The notes under the pieces are model-generated. The model had not been told where the DNA came from, did not search any database, and worked only from the letters and a program-made list of their open reading frames with translations. Positions 25,661-34,565 of a DNA stretch of 64,000 nt are shown here, piece after piece. The first letter of the stretch is position 1; each line of letters opens with the position of its first letter. A program made the translations under genes and the position numbers. This DNA comes from an uncultured Chloroflexota bacterium. Its GTDB lineage: Bacteria > Chloroflexota > Anaerolineae > Anaerolineales > Anaerolineaceae. The DNA lies in contig CADACE010000007.1 of NCBI GenBank assembly GCA_902786265.1, forward strand, positions 62,001 to 126,000, given 5' to 3'.

Positions 25661-26128
25661 GATCCGGTAAACTGTCCAGTCTTTCATCGGTACAGCACTT
25701 AAGGAAAGGTAAAAATCGATACTTGGTTTGTTCCAGTCCAGACACCACCACTCCAGCCGGCCGCAGCCCCGTTCCACGGCGATCTGCGCAAGTTTCTTTA
25801 AGGTTGCTTTACCGTATCCTTTTCCCCGGTATTCCGGCATAATATAAAGGTCTTCCAGATAAAGTCCGGCACGGCCTAAAAAGGTGGAAAAATTATGAAA
25901 GAACACGGCAAAACCGATCTCTTTCCCGTCTTCACAAATGAAAAAGACTTCTGCTTTCTTTCTTACAAAGATCCATTCACGCAGCAGTTCTTCCGAAGTC
26001 ACCACTTCATCGAGCATCTTCTCATAAGATGCCAGTTCTTTGATGAAGCGGAGGATCAAACCGCAGTCTTTTTCTTCCGCGAATCGAAACGTCAGCTGTG
26101 AATTATTGTCATTATTATTCAAAGACAT
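25628..26128 (-). CDS. GNAT acetyltransferase, diamine/spermidine acetyltransferase-like
   Basis: A 166-residue protein resembling the SSAT branch of GNAT enzymes, which acetylate polyamines: FIKELASYEKM, YLEDLYIMPEYRGKGYGKAT (motif A, acetyl-CoA) and WWCLDWNKPSIDFYLSLSA. ATG 26128 is used; a GTG at 26137 is possible, since GGGGAG lies very close to the ATG. The start overlaps the amidohydrolase end by 14 bases, so it is the last gene of that operon. Its final codons (KLSK) form part of the first 46-bp repeat. Confidence 0.85.
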   Translation of the reverse strand: MSLNNNDNNSQLTFRFAEEKDCGLILRFIKELASYEKMLDEVVTSEELLREWIFVRKKAEVFFICEDGKEIGFAVFFHNFSTFLGRAGLYLEDLYIMPEYRGKGYGKATLKKLAQIAVERGCGRLEWWCLDWNKPSIDFYLSLSAVPMKDWTVYRIAGETLTKLSK

Positions 26129-27725
26129 TCTCCCCACCCAGATATGCTGATTGTACGGAAATGCTGCGCAGGTCAGCCGGTTCGGTACGGAACGGGTTCC
26201 CGCTCAATATCACAAAATCCGCGAGCATGCCCTTCCGGATACGGCCTTTTTTGCCTTCTTCAAAGCTCGCGTGGGCACCTGCTGAAGTAAAGCTGTCAAG
26301 TGCTTCCCGGACAGTGAAGGCTTCATCGGGAAGGAACGGGCCGCAGCCGTCAAAGGATCGTCTCGTGACCGCGCATTGGATCCCGGCCATCACATTCGGA
26401 AGCTCCACCGGGCAGTCCGATCCGTTGGAAACGCAGACGCCTTTCTTCAAAAGTGTCTTCCAGCTGTAGCTGGAAACGGCCAGCTCGGGCGGGACAAGCT
26501 TTTCCACAATATGGTTATCATAATCCAGAAAGATGGACTGTGCGTAAACGTGGAGATCCAACCGGGCCATGCGTTCCAGATGGTCCCTGCGGGAAATCTG
26601 GCAGTGGACGATCCCGTGACGGTGATCCTCACGCGGGTATTGCGTAAGCGCCGTCTCATAAGCATCCAGGACTTCATCCAGACAGGCATCCCCGATCGCA
26701 TGGACAGCGATCTGCATTCCATTACGATGAGCATATGTTACTAATTCTTTAAGGTAGGCCGGATCAAACAATGAAAATCCGCAGCTGCTTTCTTTAAGAT
26801 AAGGCATGCTCAAATGTGCGGTACGGCTTCCCAGGGAGCCGTCTCCCAGCAGCTTCAGCGGACCGATTCGGAAAAGGTCACTGCCTTTGCCGGTCACATT
26901 GCCGTCTTCAATGAAGGTCCGCAATTCGTTAAGGTCGGTGAAATTGCACTGCTCGTTCACCCGGACCGTCATCTTCCCTTCCGCTTCCAGTTCCCGGTAA
27001 ACCGAATGGATGAGCTGCCAGGGAACACCGCGGAAGGTGCTGTAGTCATCTGTCTGGACACTGGTGATACCGTAACGGTTCACCGCACCCATCGCCAACA
27101 GGATCATCTCCTTCAGTTCCGCCTTATCCGGCAGCGGTTTGACCGTGTTCAGCAGCTCGATCGCGTTTTCATACAGGATGCCGTTCGGTTCACCGGACTC
27201 ATCTCTCCCGATGGTACCACCCTCAGGGTCCGGAGTGTTGCGGTCAATTCCGGCAAGATCAAGCACGAGAGAATTTACCACGCAGGAATGTCCGCAGGCA
27301 CGGGTGATCAGGATGGGAACTTCGCGGGAAACGCTGTCCAGATCATGGCGGGTCGGCATTCGTTTTTCGTCCGCAAAATAATCCTGGTTCCATCCCCGGC
27401 CCTTCAGCCATTGTCCCGGATGGGGATAGTTTTCTTTAAGGTAAGTCTTCAGGTAAGTCAGCATTTCTTTAAGGGAACCGGTGTGCTGTGCCAATCCGGC
27501 GCCATGGAGTGTCTGCCCGAAATTGAGCAGGTGCATATGGGAATCATTGAACCCCGCACAGACAAACCGGTCTTCCAGGTCCACCCGCTTATCCTCCGGC
27601 CGCAGGCAGGAAAGGATATCTGCTGTCGTTCCGACACTGCCAAAACGTCCGTCCTCTACAATAAACGCTTCCTGAAGCGGAAGCTCTCCGTTATACACGA
27701 TCCCGTTATAAAATGCTGTCTTCAT
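26115..27725 (-). CDS. Metal-dependent amidohydrolase, YtcJ-like
   Basis: A 536-residue amidohydrolase of the YtcJ/Amidohydro_3 type. Metal ligands are recognisable: FNDSHMHLLNFG (HxH), VHAIGDACLDE, and SNGSDCPVELPN with the catalytic Asp; GDGSLGSRTAHLS is a family signature. Such enzymes hydrolyse amide or N-substituted ring compounds, but substrates are mostly unknown. ATG 27725 is chosen because GGGAG lies 4 bases upstream. It sits in a five-gene operon with a zinc alcohol dehydrogenase and YciI protein, suggesting catabolism of a nitrogenous compound. Confidence 0.88.
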   Translation of the reverse strand: MKTAFYNGIVYNGELPLQEAFIVEDGRFGSVGTTADILSCLRPEDKRVDLEDRFVCAGFNDSHMHLLNFGQTLHGAGLAQHTGSLKEMLTYLKTYLKENYPHPGQWLKGRGWNQDYFADEKRMPTRHDLDSVSREVPILITRACGHSCVVNSLVLDLAGIDRNTPDPEGGTIGRDESGEPNGILYENAIELLNTVKPLPDKAELKEMILLAMGAVNRYGITSVQTDDYSTFRGVPWQLIHSVYRELEAEGKMTVRVNEQCNFTDLNELRTFIEDGNVTGKGSDLFRIGPLKLLGDGSLGSRTAHLSMPYLKESSCGFSLFDPAYLKELVTYAHRNGMQIAVHAIGDACLDEVLDAYETALTQYPREDHRHGIVHCQISRRDHLERMARLDLHVYAQSIFLDYDNHIVEKLVPPELAVSSYSWKTLLKKGVCVSNGSDCPVELPNVMAGIQCAVTRRSFDGCGPFLPDEAFTVREALDSFTSAGAHASFEEGKKGRIRKGMLADFVILSGNPFRTEPADLRSISVQSAYLGGENVFE

Positions 27726-27746
27726 AAAACTCCCGATCAAATGGAT

Positions 27747-28043
27747 TTATTTACCGTTCGCGATCACAACGTTGATTTTCTCGACCCGGATGTCATCCCA
27801 GACGTTGGCTTTGACATAGGGCTCGTTGGCGAGGTAATCATCCAGCTGTTCGCGGGATTCATATTCCATGATCAGGACGGAACCGATCAGCTTGCCTTCG
27901 CTGTTGGTCATCCCGCCGGCGCAGATCACATGACCGTTCTCGTTCAACTTCGACATATTCTCCAGATGCTGAGGACGGACGCTCATGCGTCTTTCATAAG
28001 CACCTTCATCTTTACCGTCATAAGCAGTGACAACAAATTGCAT
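27747..28043 (-). CDS. YciI family protein
   Basis: A 98-residue YCII-related protein (FVVTAYDGKDEGAYERRMSV, then HVICAGGMTNSEGKLIGS and DDYLANEPYVKANVWDDIRV), a dimeric ferredoxin-like fold often found in catabolic operons as a small hydrolase or dehydratase. The ATG at 28043 has GGAGATG upstream. It is 22 bases after the dehydrogenase stop and 21 before the amidohydrolase start, clearly within one operon. Confidence 0.85.
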   Translation of the reverse strand: MQFVVTAYDGKDEGAYERRMSVRPQHLENMSKLNENGHVICAGGMTNSEGKLIGSVLIMEYESREQLDDYLANEPYVKANVWDDIRVEKINVVIANGK

Positions 28044-28065
28044 AATACATCTCCTTAAAATATTT

Positions 28066-29034
28066 TCAATGAATATATTCTTTAAGAAAAGAAAAACCGG
28101 ACTTAAAGGCATGAGAAGAAAATGCCTTCTCATAATCCTTAAGATTATACAGTTCTACGTCAGGAAAACTTACTTTTCCTTCTTTTAAAAGCTTTAAGGC
28201 AGGCTCAAACGGACCGCATCGGCTGCCCACGACTGTTATCTCATTTACGGGAATCTGGCTCAGATCGATATTTGCGGATCCGGCGTAGGTGCTCTTGAGG
28301 ATGATCGTTCCCATCTTGCGGACGATGTGCAGTGCCAGATGGATGCCCGATTCGTGTCCGGAAGCTTCCGCCACATATTCAAAGCATTCTTCCGCGCTCA
28401 GAGACCGGTCCTGATAATCGGGAAGCAAAGCGGTTTTCGCGAAAGGCTCGAACATTTGTAATTTTTCCGGATGTTTCCCGATAACCGTCAGGTCAATGCC
28501 GGTCAGGGCCAGCACCTGCGCGATCATATAAGCCAGCCTGCCGTCACCGATCACCGCGGCATTGAGAGCCGGGTCAATATGGACCTGTTTGGTGATTTCC
28601 AGCGCCGCTGCCAGCGGTTCGGTAAATACTGCCTGTTCCGGCGGTAGGCCTTCCGGCACCACATGGATCAGATGTGTGGCAAGCGTCATGTATTCGGCAA
28701 AGCAGCCGTCTTTGGACATACCGATCACTTTGCGGGACAGGCAGTGCTTTTCCCGCCTGGTCCGGCAGTAGATGCATTTTCCGCAGCCTTCGTTCAGCTC
28801 ACCCACCACGGTTTTCCCGACAAGAGACGGGTCGGGACTTTCCACGACCCGGCCGACGAATTCATGCCCCATGATCCCTCTGAAATCCGGACGGTAGCCC
28901 TTGAGGATCTCACGGTCCGTACTGCAGATATCCGCGAGCAGGATCTTTATCAGGCTCTGGCCCTCACCGCATACCGGTATCGGCAGATCTTCCCGATATA
29001 CCGCTTTTTCCCCGTCAAAGTAAAGTCCTTTCAT
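28066..29034 (-). CDS. Zinc-dependent alcohol dehydrogenase, MDR family
   Basis: A 322-residue medium-chain dehydrogenase. Catalytic zinc ligands are in DICSTDREILKG and IMGHEFVGRV; the structural zinc loop is CGKCIYCRTRREKHC; the nucleotide-binding loop is VIGDGRLAYMIAQVL. It would oxidise an alcohol or polyol with NAD(P). AAAGGAT precedes the ATG, 5 bases after the ATPase stop. The next gene (YciI) follows within the same transcript. Confidence 0.9.
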   Translation of the reverse strand: MKGLYFDGEKAVYREDLPIPVCGEGQSLIKILLADICSTDREILKGYRPDFRGIMGHEFVGRVVESPDPSLVGKTVVGELNEGCGKCIYCRTRREKHCLSRKVIGMSKDGCFAEYMTLATHLIHVVPEGLPPEQAVFTEPLAAALEITKQVHIDPALNAAVIGDGRLAYMIAQVLALTGIDLTVIGKHPEKLQMFEPFAKTALLPDYQDRSLSAEECFEYVAEASGHESGIHLALHIVRKMGTIILKSTYAGSANIDLSQIPVNEITVVGSRCGPFEPALKLLKEGKVSFPDVELYNLKDYEKAFSSHAFKSGFSFLKEYIH

Positions 29035-29039
29035 AGTGC

Positions 29040-30368
29040 TTATCCTTTCGCCAGATAATCTTTTATACGCCAGAGCAAATACAACGGCAGACTGATCTCA
29101 TGTGTTTTCCCCTTTTGATTATCACCAATGTTTTTTGCAGACACACGAAAACCGATTTCAGGTTCATATTTTTTCAGGTAATTCATAAAGCTTTTGGCCA
29201 TTGTGTTTCCGGCAGATTTTGTCTCGAGCGGAATGATCTTGTCTTCGTACTCAAAAAGAAAATCAATTTCAGACGAATTTCCGCTGTGCCAGTAATAGAC
29301 ATCGATATTTTGCGCAACAAGCTCCTGCATACAATAATTTTCTGCTATGGCACCTTTAAACGCGATGTAATTATCCGGTTCAGTGAGTATTGTTTTATAG
29401 GAAACCCCTGCTTTTTTCCGCAGCAGCCCGATATCCGCCATATATACTTTAAATGATGTGGCATCAGAACAGGTACTCAATGGAATTTCAACATGGTCGA
29501 CCTTCTCCAGTTTATAAGCAAGATCGGCATCAACCAGCCAGGTAAGTGCGTCTTCCAGGTCCCGCGCTCGTGTTCCTTCTTTCACATGTGAAAAAACAAA
29601 TTTATTGTTATCCTTCGCGAGCTGTTTCGGTAGAGAATCCCATATCCAGCCGATTTTCAGGATATCTTTTGAGTCCGCATGGTTGGAAAAATCATCTTTA
29701 TAATCACGCAGGATCATTTCCTGTTGTTTATCGACTTTTTCATAATCCGCTGTATCGATCCATGTTTGTACCGCTGCAGGCATTCCGCCGACTATATAAT
29801 ATTGTTTTAGGTATTGGAGCATCGGTTCCGTGACGTAGGAAGGGATCTCATCATATAAATCATACGAAGAGAGCATATTCAGATAGCGTTCCCCGCCTGC
29901 AGCCCGGACGAACTCGGTAAAGGACATTGGTTTCATCCGGATCCGCTCGATTTTCCCTACAGGGAAAGATATTCCGTTACGCTTGATCTCTACGCCGAGA
30001 AGAGAACCTGCACACAAAATATAATTTTCAGTATCGCTTTCCGCGAAATATTTCAATGCGGTGATAGCCCGGGGACAAGCCTGTATCTCATCAAATATTA
30101 CCAGAGTCCTCAGCGGATCGATTGGTTTCCCCTCTATCAGAAAACCAAGTTCACGAAGGATACGGTCCGGATCATAATCCCGGTTGAAGACTTCCCCGTA
30201 TGCTTCGTTTTTTTCGAAGTTTACTGTCACGACATGTTCAAAATAATCAGCCCCGAATTCCTTCATCAGGTATGTTTTGCCGCATTGCCTGACACCGGTG
30301 ATAAGAAGAGGCTTCCGATTTTTTTCATTTTTCCATCGGATCAGTTCCTGTTTCAGATCTCTGTACAT
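29040..30368 (-). CDS. AAA ATPase with DUF4143 domain
   Basis: A 442-residue AAA_14/DUF4143 protein: Walker A GVRQCGKTYL at about residue 25, Walker B TLVIFDEIQ at about 95, sensor region ILCAGSLLGVE, and a C-terminal DUF4143 half with a nuclease-like core (WHSGNSSEIDFLFEYEDKIIPLETKS, quoted here only in part: EIDFLFEY and PLETKS). These are widespread, mobile and functionally obscure genes. AGGAAT lies before ATG 30368. It is AT-rich relative to the metabolic genes that follow 5 bases later, suggesting a transferred gene that joined the operon. A 20-bp inverted repeat lies just upstream. Confidence 0.88.
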   Translation of the reverse strand: MYRDLKQELIRWKNEKNRKPLLITGVRQCGKTYLMKEFGADYFEHVVTVNFEKNEAYGEVFNRDYDPDRILRELGFLIEGKPIDPLRTLVIFDEIQACPRAITALKYFAESDTENYILCAGSLLGVEIKRNGISFPVGKIERIRMKPMSFTEFVRAAGGERYLNMLSSYDLYDEIPSYVTEPMLQYLKQYYIVGGMPAAVQTWIDTADYEKVDKQQEMILRDYKDDFSNHADSKDILKIGWIWDSLPKQLAKDNNKFVFSHVKEGTRARDLEDALTWLVDADLAYKLEKVDHVEIPLSTCSDATSFKVYMADIGLLRKKAGVSYKTILTEPDNYIAFKGAIAENYCMQELVAQNIDVYYWHSGNSSEIDFLFEYEDKIIPLETKSAGNTMAKSFMNYLKKYEPEIGFRVSAKNIGDNQKGKTHEISLPLYLLWRIKDYLAKG

Positions 30369-30400
30369 AAATAATATTCCTGCCGAATTAAGCCATGATT

Positions 30401-30458
30401 GGTTATTATTCCTATGAATTAGAACCATAATTGGCTTAAATTCATAGGAATAATAACC
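30401..30458. repeat. 20-bp perfect inverted repeat upstream of the DUF4143 ATPase
   Basis: GGTTATTATTCCTATGAATT (30401-30420) is the exact reverse complement of 30439-30458, with an 18-base loop. It starts 33 bases before the ATPase start codon, where the promoter or 5' UTR must be, so it could be an operator or an mRNA hairpin. Related AGCCATGATTGG and CCATAATTGGCT motifs flank it, extending the symmetry. Confidence 0.75.
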
Positions 30459-30566
30459 ATTTTAGCAAAAAATAAGGAATTGTCAATACTTTTTTATCGG
30501 CAGATATCGCTGTATGAAGCCGGCTTCGCGGCAGCATCCTCATGAGCTTCTTTCTAAACAGATACG

Positions 30567-31052
30567 CTAATCAAAGCTTAGTCTCATCTGATACCAGGGC
30601 ACACCGCCGTGAACGGATTGGCTCAGCCCCTCATTGATATAACCGAAACCCGCGTAATAATGCAGTTTTGCTTCTTTGCAGGTGAGGACCAGGCCTTTGC
30701 GGCCCTGCTCTTTCGCGTCCGCGATCGCTCTGCGAAGCAGCTGCCCGGCGTATCCTTTGCGCCGCTCGGAAGGAACCGTATTGACGCCGAAGATCATCTG
30801 CCAGGCGCCGTTCTCATTATGCAGCGACGCGTCAGCGAACATTTCATCGCGCAGATCCGGCTCATCCGTGACAAACCCGTCGACAAAGGAAATAAGTCTG
30901 TCTCCATCAAACATGAGCCAGAAATGATTCGGATAAGAAGCCAGACGTGCCGAGAAATCCGCTCGTGTCGCCGCTTCCGCGAGCGGAAAACATTCCGCTT
31001 CCACCGCGGTTATTTTATCCAAATCATCAATTGACGCAGTACGAATCAGCAT
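30567..31052 (-). CDS. GNAT family N-acetyltransferase
   Basis: A 161-residue acetyltransferase with motif A visible as VNTVPSERRKGYAGQLLRRA and motif B as AKLHYYAGFGYINEG. It begins MLIRTASIDDLDKITAVEAE, as RimI-like enzymes do; the start at 31052 has AGGAG 7-8 bases upstream. Substrate is unknown. It is transcribed away from the valS leader. Confidence 0.87.
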   Translation of the reverse strand: MLIRTASIDDLDKITAVEAECFPLAEAATRADFSARLASYPNHFWLMFDGDRLISFVDGFVTDEPDLRDEMFADASLHNENGAWQMIFGVNTVPSERRKGYAGQLLRRAIADAKEQGRKGLVLTCKEAKLHYYAGFGYINEGLSQSVHGGVPWYQMRLSFD

Positions 31053-31192
31053 ATCATTTCTCCTGTTCCTGTCAGAAAATGAAGGCTTTGGCAGCCATTT
31101 CCGAAATCTTCGACAATATCTAATTATATCGCAGCTGTCGGTCTGTATGTTATAGCTTTTGAACATTTTTCGAAAGGTACTTTTTTATGGAT

Positions 31193-31216
31193 TTGACAGT
31201 AAAAATCAAGTATAAT
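31193..31216 (+). promoter_or_regulatory. Putative promoter of the valS T-box transcript
   Basis: A consensus -35 TTGACA (31193-31198) and a consensus -10 TATAAT (31211-31216) are both present but only 12 bases apart, well below the usual 16-18. Either the -10 works with another upstream element or the pair is partly coincidental. Confidence 0.45.
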
Positions 31217-31222
31217 GGTTCG

Positions 31223-31556
31223 GGCAGGAGCAGTACGTTTTTACGGCCGGACAGAGAAGGGGAGAAGCTGAGAACCCCGGCGGATGCGGAAAACGGAAGT
31301 CGCCTGGCGTGGATGACCGAAGAAAGTGTTTTGAGAAATCAGGTTTCACATATCAGGGATCAGAAATGGTTGTTCCAATACCGTAATTCTCTGATAAAGT
31401 TACAGGAAACAGGATATTCTCAGAGACACAAGTAGAACGGTCCGGCACAGTCCGTTATCATGCTGTAATGAGTGCGCGGGGAAATCCCGTGAACTGAGGT
31501 GGTACCGCGGAAGAAATATGGCTTTCGTCCTCAATCGGGACGGAAGTTTTGTTTTT
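31223..31556 (+). ncRNA. T-box leader of valS
   Basis: The T-box sequence AGGTGGTACCGCGG (31497-31510) is unmistakable; its bases pair with the acceptor end of uncharged tRNA. Downstream is the competing terminator: CTTTCGTCC paired with GGGACGGAAG, then TTTTGTTTTT (31521-31556). Upstream, stem I features include AGAGA and GGGGAGAAGCTGAGAACCCC around 31253-31280. The specifier codon could not be fixed with confidence; valine is inferred from valS. Uncharged tRNA-Val would allow read-through into valS. Confidence 0.9.
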
Positions 31557-31746
31557 AAGCGGTCTTATCAAAAAGATACGCAGCACGGAGTTTTGTCGTG
31601 TGGTTTTCACCGCAGCAAAGTGACTGTCTCCGTGAGTCCGGTAAATCCGGCAAGGTTAATATCTGAACAAACGGGCAGTGTGGTTTGTTTTCACAGCAAT
31701 CAGGCATCTGAAACCTGACCCCTGACCCCTTATAACAGGAGAAAAA

Positions 31747-34440
31747 ATGAGTAAAGAGCTGCCAAAGACTTACGATTTCAAGAACATCGAAAGCAAGATG
31801 TACCAGTGGTGGTGGGATCAGGGCTATTTCAAACCCGTCAACGACCCCTCATCTCCCGATCATGACCCGGATCACGAACCTTATGTGATCTCCATTCCCC
31901 CGCCGAATGTCACCGGTGAACTTCATCTGGGACATGCCATGTTCGTTTCCATGGAAGACCTGATGATCCGTTACCACCGTATGAAGGGGATCCCGACCCT
32001 CTGGGTCCCGGGGACCGATCACGCGGGGATCGCCACACAGATGCTGGTGGAACGTGCCCTCGCGAAAGAAGGGATCCGCCGCCAGGATCTCGGCCGGGAA
32101 AAATTCCTGGAAAAGGTCTGGGAATGGAAAAACAAATATCATGACCGCATTGTCGCGCAGATCCAGCGCCTGGGTGCTTCCTGTGACTGGGACCGCGAAC
32201 GCTTTACGCTGGATGAAGGCCTTTCCAGGGCTGTCCGCGAAGCTTTCGTGCGCCTCTATGAAGAGGGTCTGATGTACCGCGGTTCCCGCATTGTCAACTG
32301 GTCCCCGAAGCTGCAGACCGCGGTTTCCGACCTTGAGGTTGAATACAAATCCGAACCGGGATATCTCTATCACTTCAAATACATGCTGGCTGACGGCAGC
32401 GGAGACTATCTCCCTGTTGCCACGACCCGTCCCGAAACCATTCCGGGCGACTCCGCCGTGGCTGTCCATCCGGAAGATGACCGTTTCAAGAAATACATCG
32501 GCAAGACTGTCCGCGTCCCGATCATCGGGCGTGAGATCCCCGTGATCGCTGATGAGTATGTCGACCGGGAATTCGGTACCGGTGCGCTGAAGATCACCCC
32601 TGCCCATGACCCGCATGACTATGCCATCGGCAAGTCCCACCATCTGGAAGAGATCAACATCATGACCAAGGATGCCCACATGAACGAGCAGGCCGGAAAA
32701 TATGAGGGCATGGATCGTTTCGAATGCCGCAAGGCGATCTGGGCAGACATGAAGGAAGAAGGCCTGGTCATCAAGGAAGAACCCTACCAGATGAGCATCC
32801 CGCATTCCCAGCGTTCCGGCGAAGTTATCGAACCGATGATCTCCATGCAGTGGTTCGTGAAGATGGAATCCCTGGCGAAACCGGCACTCGAAGCTGTCCG
32901 CAGCGGTGAGATCAAAATCATCCCGGACCACTTTACAAAGGTGTATTACAACTGGCTGGAAAACATCCAGGACTGGTGCATCAGCCGTCAGCTGTGGTGG
33001 GGACACCGTATCCCGGTCTGGTACTGTCAGGACTGCGGTGAAATGATCGTTTCCCGTACGGATGTCCATGAATGTCCGAAATGCCACAGTCATAATGTGG
33101 AACAGGATCCGGACGTGCTGGATACCTGGTTCTCCTCCGGACTCTGGCCGTTCTCCACGCTCGGCTGGCCGGAAGAGACACCGGATTATAAATACTTCTA
33201 CCCGACCTCCATGCTGGAAACCGGGTACGACATCCTCTTCTTCTGGGTCGCCCGCATGATCATGGACGGCATCCATTTCACCGGCAAGGTCCCGTTCACT
33301 GAGATCTACCTGCACGGTCTGGTCCGCGATGAACACGGCGAAAAGATGTCCAAGACCAAGGGCAATGTGGTCGATCCGCTCATCGTGATGGATGAACTGG
33401 GTACTGATGCCCTGCGCTTCACCCTGCTGGTGGGGTCTACCCCGGGTAACGATACCAACCTTTCCGTCAAGAAGGTGGAAGCCAACCGCAACTTTGCCAA
33501 CAAACTCTGGAATGCAGGCCGCTTTGTGATCGGCGCTCTGGATAAAGCTCCGGCACAAGCGGACGGTGAAGTGAACCCGACTGCTGCCGACCGCTGGATC
33601 TGGTCCCGCATGCAGGAAGTGATCCGCGATGTGGAACGCCTTTTCGGCACGCATCAGTACGGCGAAGCCGGACGTCAGATCTATGACTTCTTCTGGGGAG
33701 ATTACGCTGACTGGTATATTGAGATCGCCAAGATCCAGCTGAATAAGGGCGGCAATACAGCTTTCAACACTGCCCGTACCCTCATCCGCATTCTGGATAC
33801 CTGCCTGCGCCTGCTGCATCCCTTCACCCCGTTTGTTACCGAAGAGCTCTGGGGCCATGTCAAGGAAGCCGCCATCGATAAGGGCGAGGCCTTCGCTCCT
33901 GCAAATGGCTGGGAAGATGCCCTCATCATCGCGAAGTGGCCGGAAGCGGAAGACTATAATGATACAGAAGCCGTCGCCGCGCTGAGCCGCATCCGCGAGG
34001 TGATCCGCACCATCCGCAACCTGCGTACCGAACGCAAAGTTGAACCGGGCAAACGCATCGAAGCCATTATCGCGGCCGGTGACAGCAAGGCTTCCTTTGA
34101 AGATATGAAGCACGCGATCTGTTACCTGGCATATCTCGATGAAGAGAAACTGCAGATCGTTGATACCGCTCCCGAAAAACCGGAAGACATGGTCTCCACG
34201 GCTGTTTCCGGTGTGTCCATCTACCTGAAGCTTCATGACGAAGTGGATGTGGAAGCGGAAAAAGCCCGCCTGACTGCCGAACTGAAAGAGATCCGGGGAC
34301 AGGTTGACCGCCTCGAAAAACTGCTCTCCTCACCCTTCGCGCAGAAAGCTCCTGCCGCAGTGGTCGACAAAGAACGCGGCCGCCTGGCACAGTTCAAAGA
34401 AACCGCTGCCAACCTCGAATCGCAGCTGGCAAATCTGTAG
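31747..34440 (+). CDS. valS: Valine--tRNA ligase
   Basis: An 897-residue class I synthetase. The HIGH motif is HLGHAM (in NVTGELHLGHAM), the KMSKS motif is KMSKTKGN, and the editing domain contains TTRPETIPGDSAVAVHPED. A zinc-like knuckle CQDCGEM/CPKCHSHN is present. The C-terminal coiled coil (from about residue 830, VDVEAEKARLTAELKEI) is characteristic of ValRS. ACAGGAG precedes the ATG. Expression is controlled by the T-box leader 190 bases upstream; the stretch between leader and gene holds a short heptad repeat (CTGACCC). Confidence 0.97.
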   Translation: MSKELPKTYDFKNIESKMYQWWWDQGYFKPVNDPSSPDHDPDHEPYVISIPPPNVTGELHLGHAMFVSMEDLMIRYHRMKGIPTLWVPGTDHAGIATQMLVERALAKEGIRRQDLGREKFLEKVWEWKNKYHDRIVAQIQRLGASCDWDRERFTLDEGLSRAVREAFVRLYEEGLMYRGSRIVNWSPKLQTAVSDLEVEYKSEPGYLYHFKYMLADGSGDYLPVATTRPETIPGDSAVAVHPEDDRFKKYIGKTVRVPIIGREIPVIADEYVDREFGTGALKITPAHDPHDYAIGKSHHLEEINIMTKDAHMNEQAGKYEGMDRFECRKAIWADMKEEGLVIKEEPYQMSIPHSQRSGEVIEPMISMQWFVKMESLAKPALEAVRSGEIKIIPDHFTKVYYNWLENIQDWCISRQLWWGHRIPVWYCQDCGEMIVSRTDVHECPKCHSHNVEQDPDVLDTWFSSGLWPFSTLGWPEETPDYKYFYPTSMLETGYDILFFWVARMIMDGIHFTGKVPFTEIYLHGLVRDEHGEKMSKTKGNVVDPLIVMDELGTDALRFTLLVGSTPGNDTNLSVKKVEANRNFANKLWNAGRFVIGALDKAPAQADGEVNPTAADRWIWSRMQEVIRDVERLFGTHQYGEAGRQIYDFFWGDYADWYIEIAKIQLNKGGNTAFNTARTLIRILDTCLRLLHPFTPFVTEELWGHVKEAAIDKGEAFAPANGWEDALIIAKWPEAEDYNDTEAVAALSRIREVIRTIRNLRTERKVEPGKRIEAIIAAGDSKASFEDMKHAICYLAYLDEEKLQIVDTAPEKPEDMVSTAVSGVSIYLKLHDEVDVEAEKARLTAELKEIRGQVDRLEKLLSSPFAQKAPAAVVDKERGRLAQFKETAANLESQLANL

Positions 34441-34530
34441 AGTCCGGAATACAAAAATCCGATGCCGGAAATCAACAGATAACAGATCAGGCTCAAAAAT
34501 GCTGTTCTGAAGAAATTCTATGATATCGAA

Positions 34531-34564
34531 AAAACGGGCTGTTTTGAAAGACAGCCCGTTTTCT
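34531..34564. terminator. Bidirectional terminator after valS
   Basis: AAAACGGGCTGT (34531-34542) pairs with ACAGCCCGTTTT (34551-34562). It has A- and T-runs on both sides and therefore serves valS and the converging toxin remnant. Confidence 0.85.
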
Positions 34565-34565
34565 A

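Noticed and set aside
26814..28058. A 414-codon forward frame across the amidohydrolase and YciI genes
   Set aside because: It runs antisense across two well-supported genes and their junction.
31187..31435. An 82-codon frame upstream of valS
   Set aside because: It lies within the T-box leader RNA, whose conserved bases explain the sequence.
31849..34236. A 795-codon open frame on the reverse strand inside valS
   Set aside because: It is antisense to a clearly recognisable ValRS, has no family features and no ribosome-binding site; GC-rich codon bias of valS creates it.
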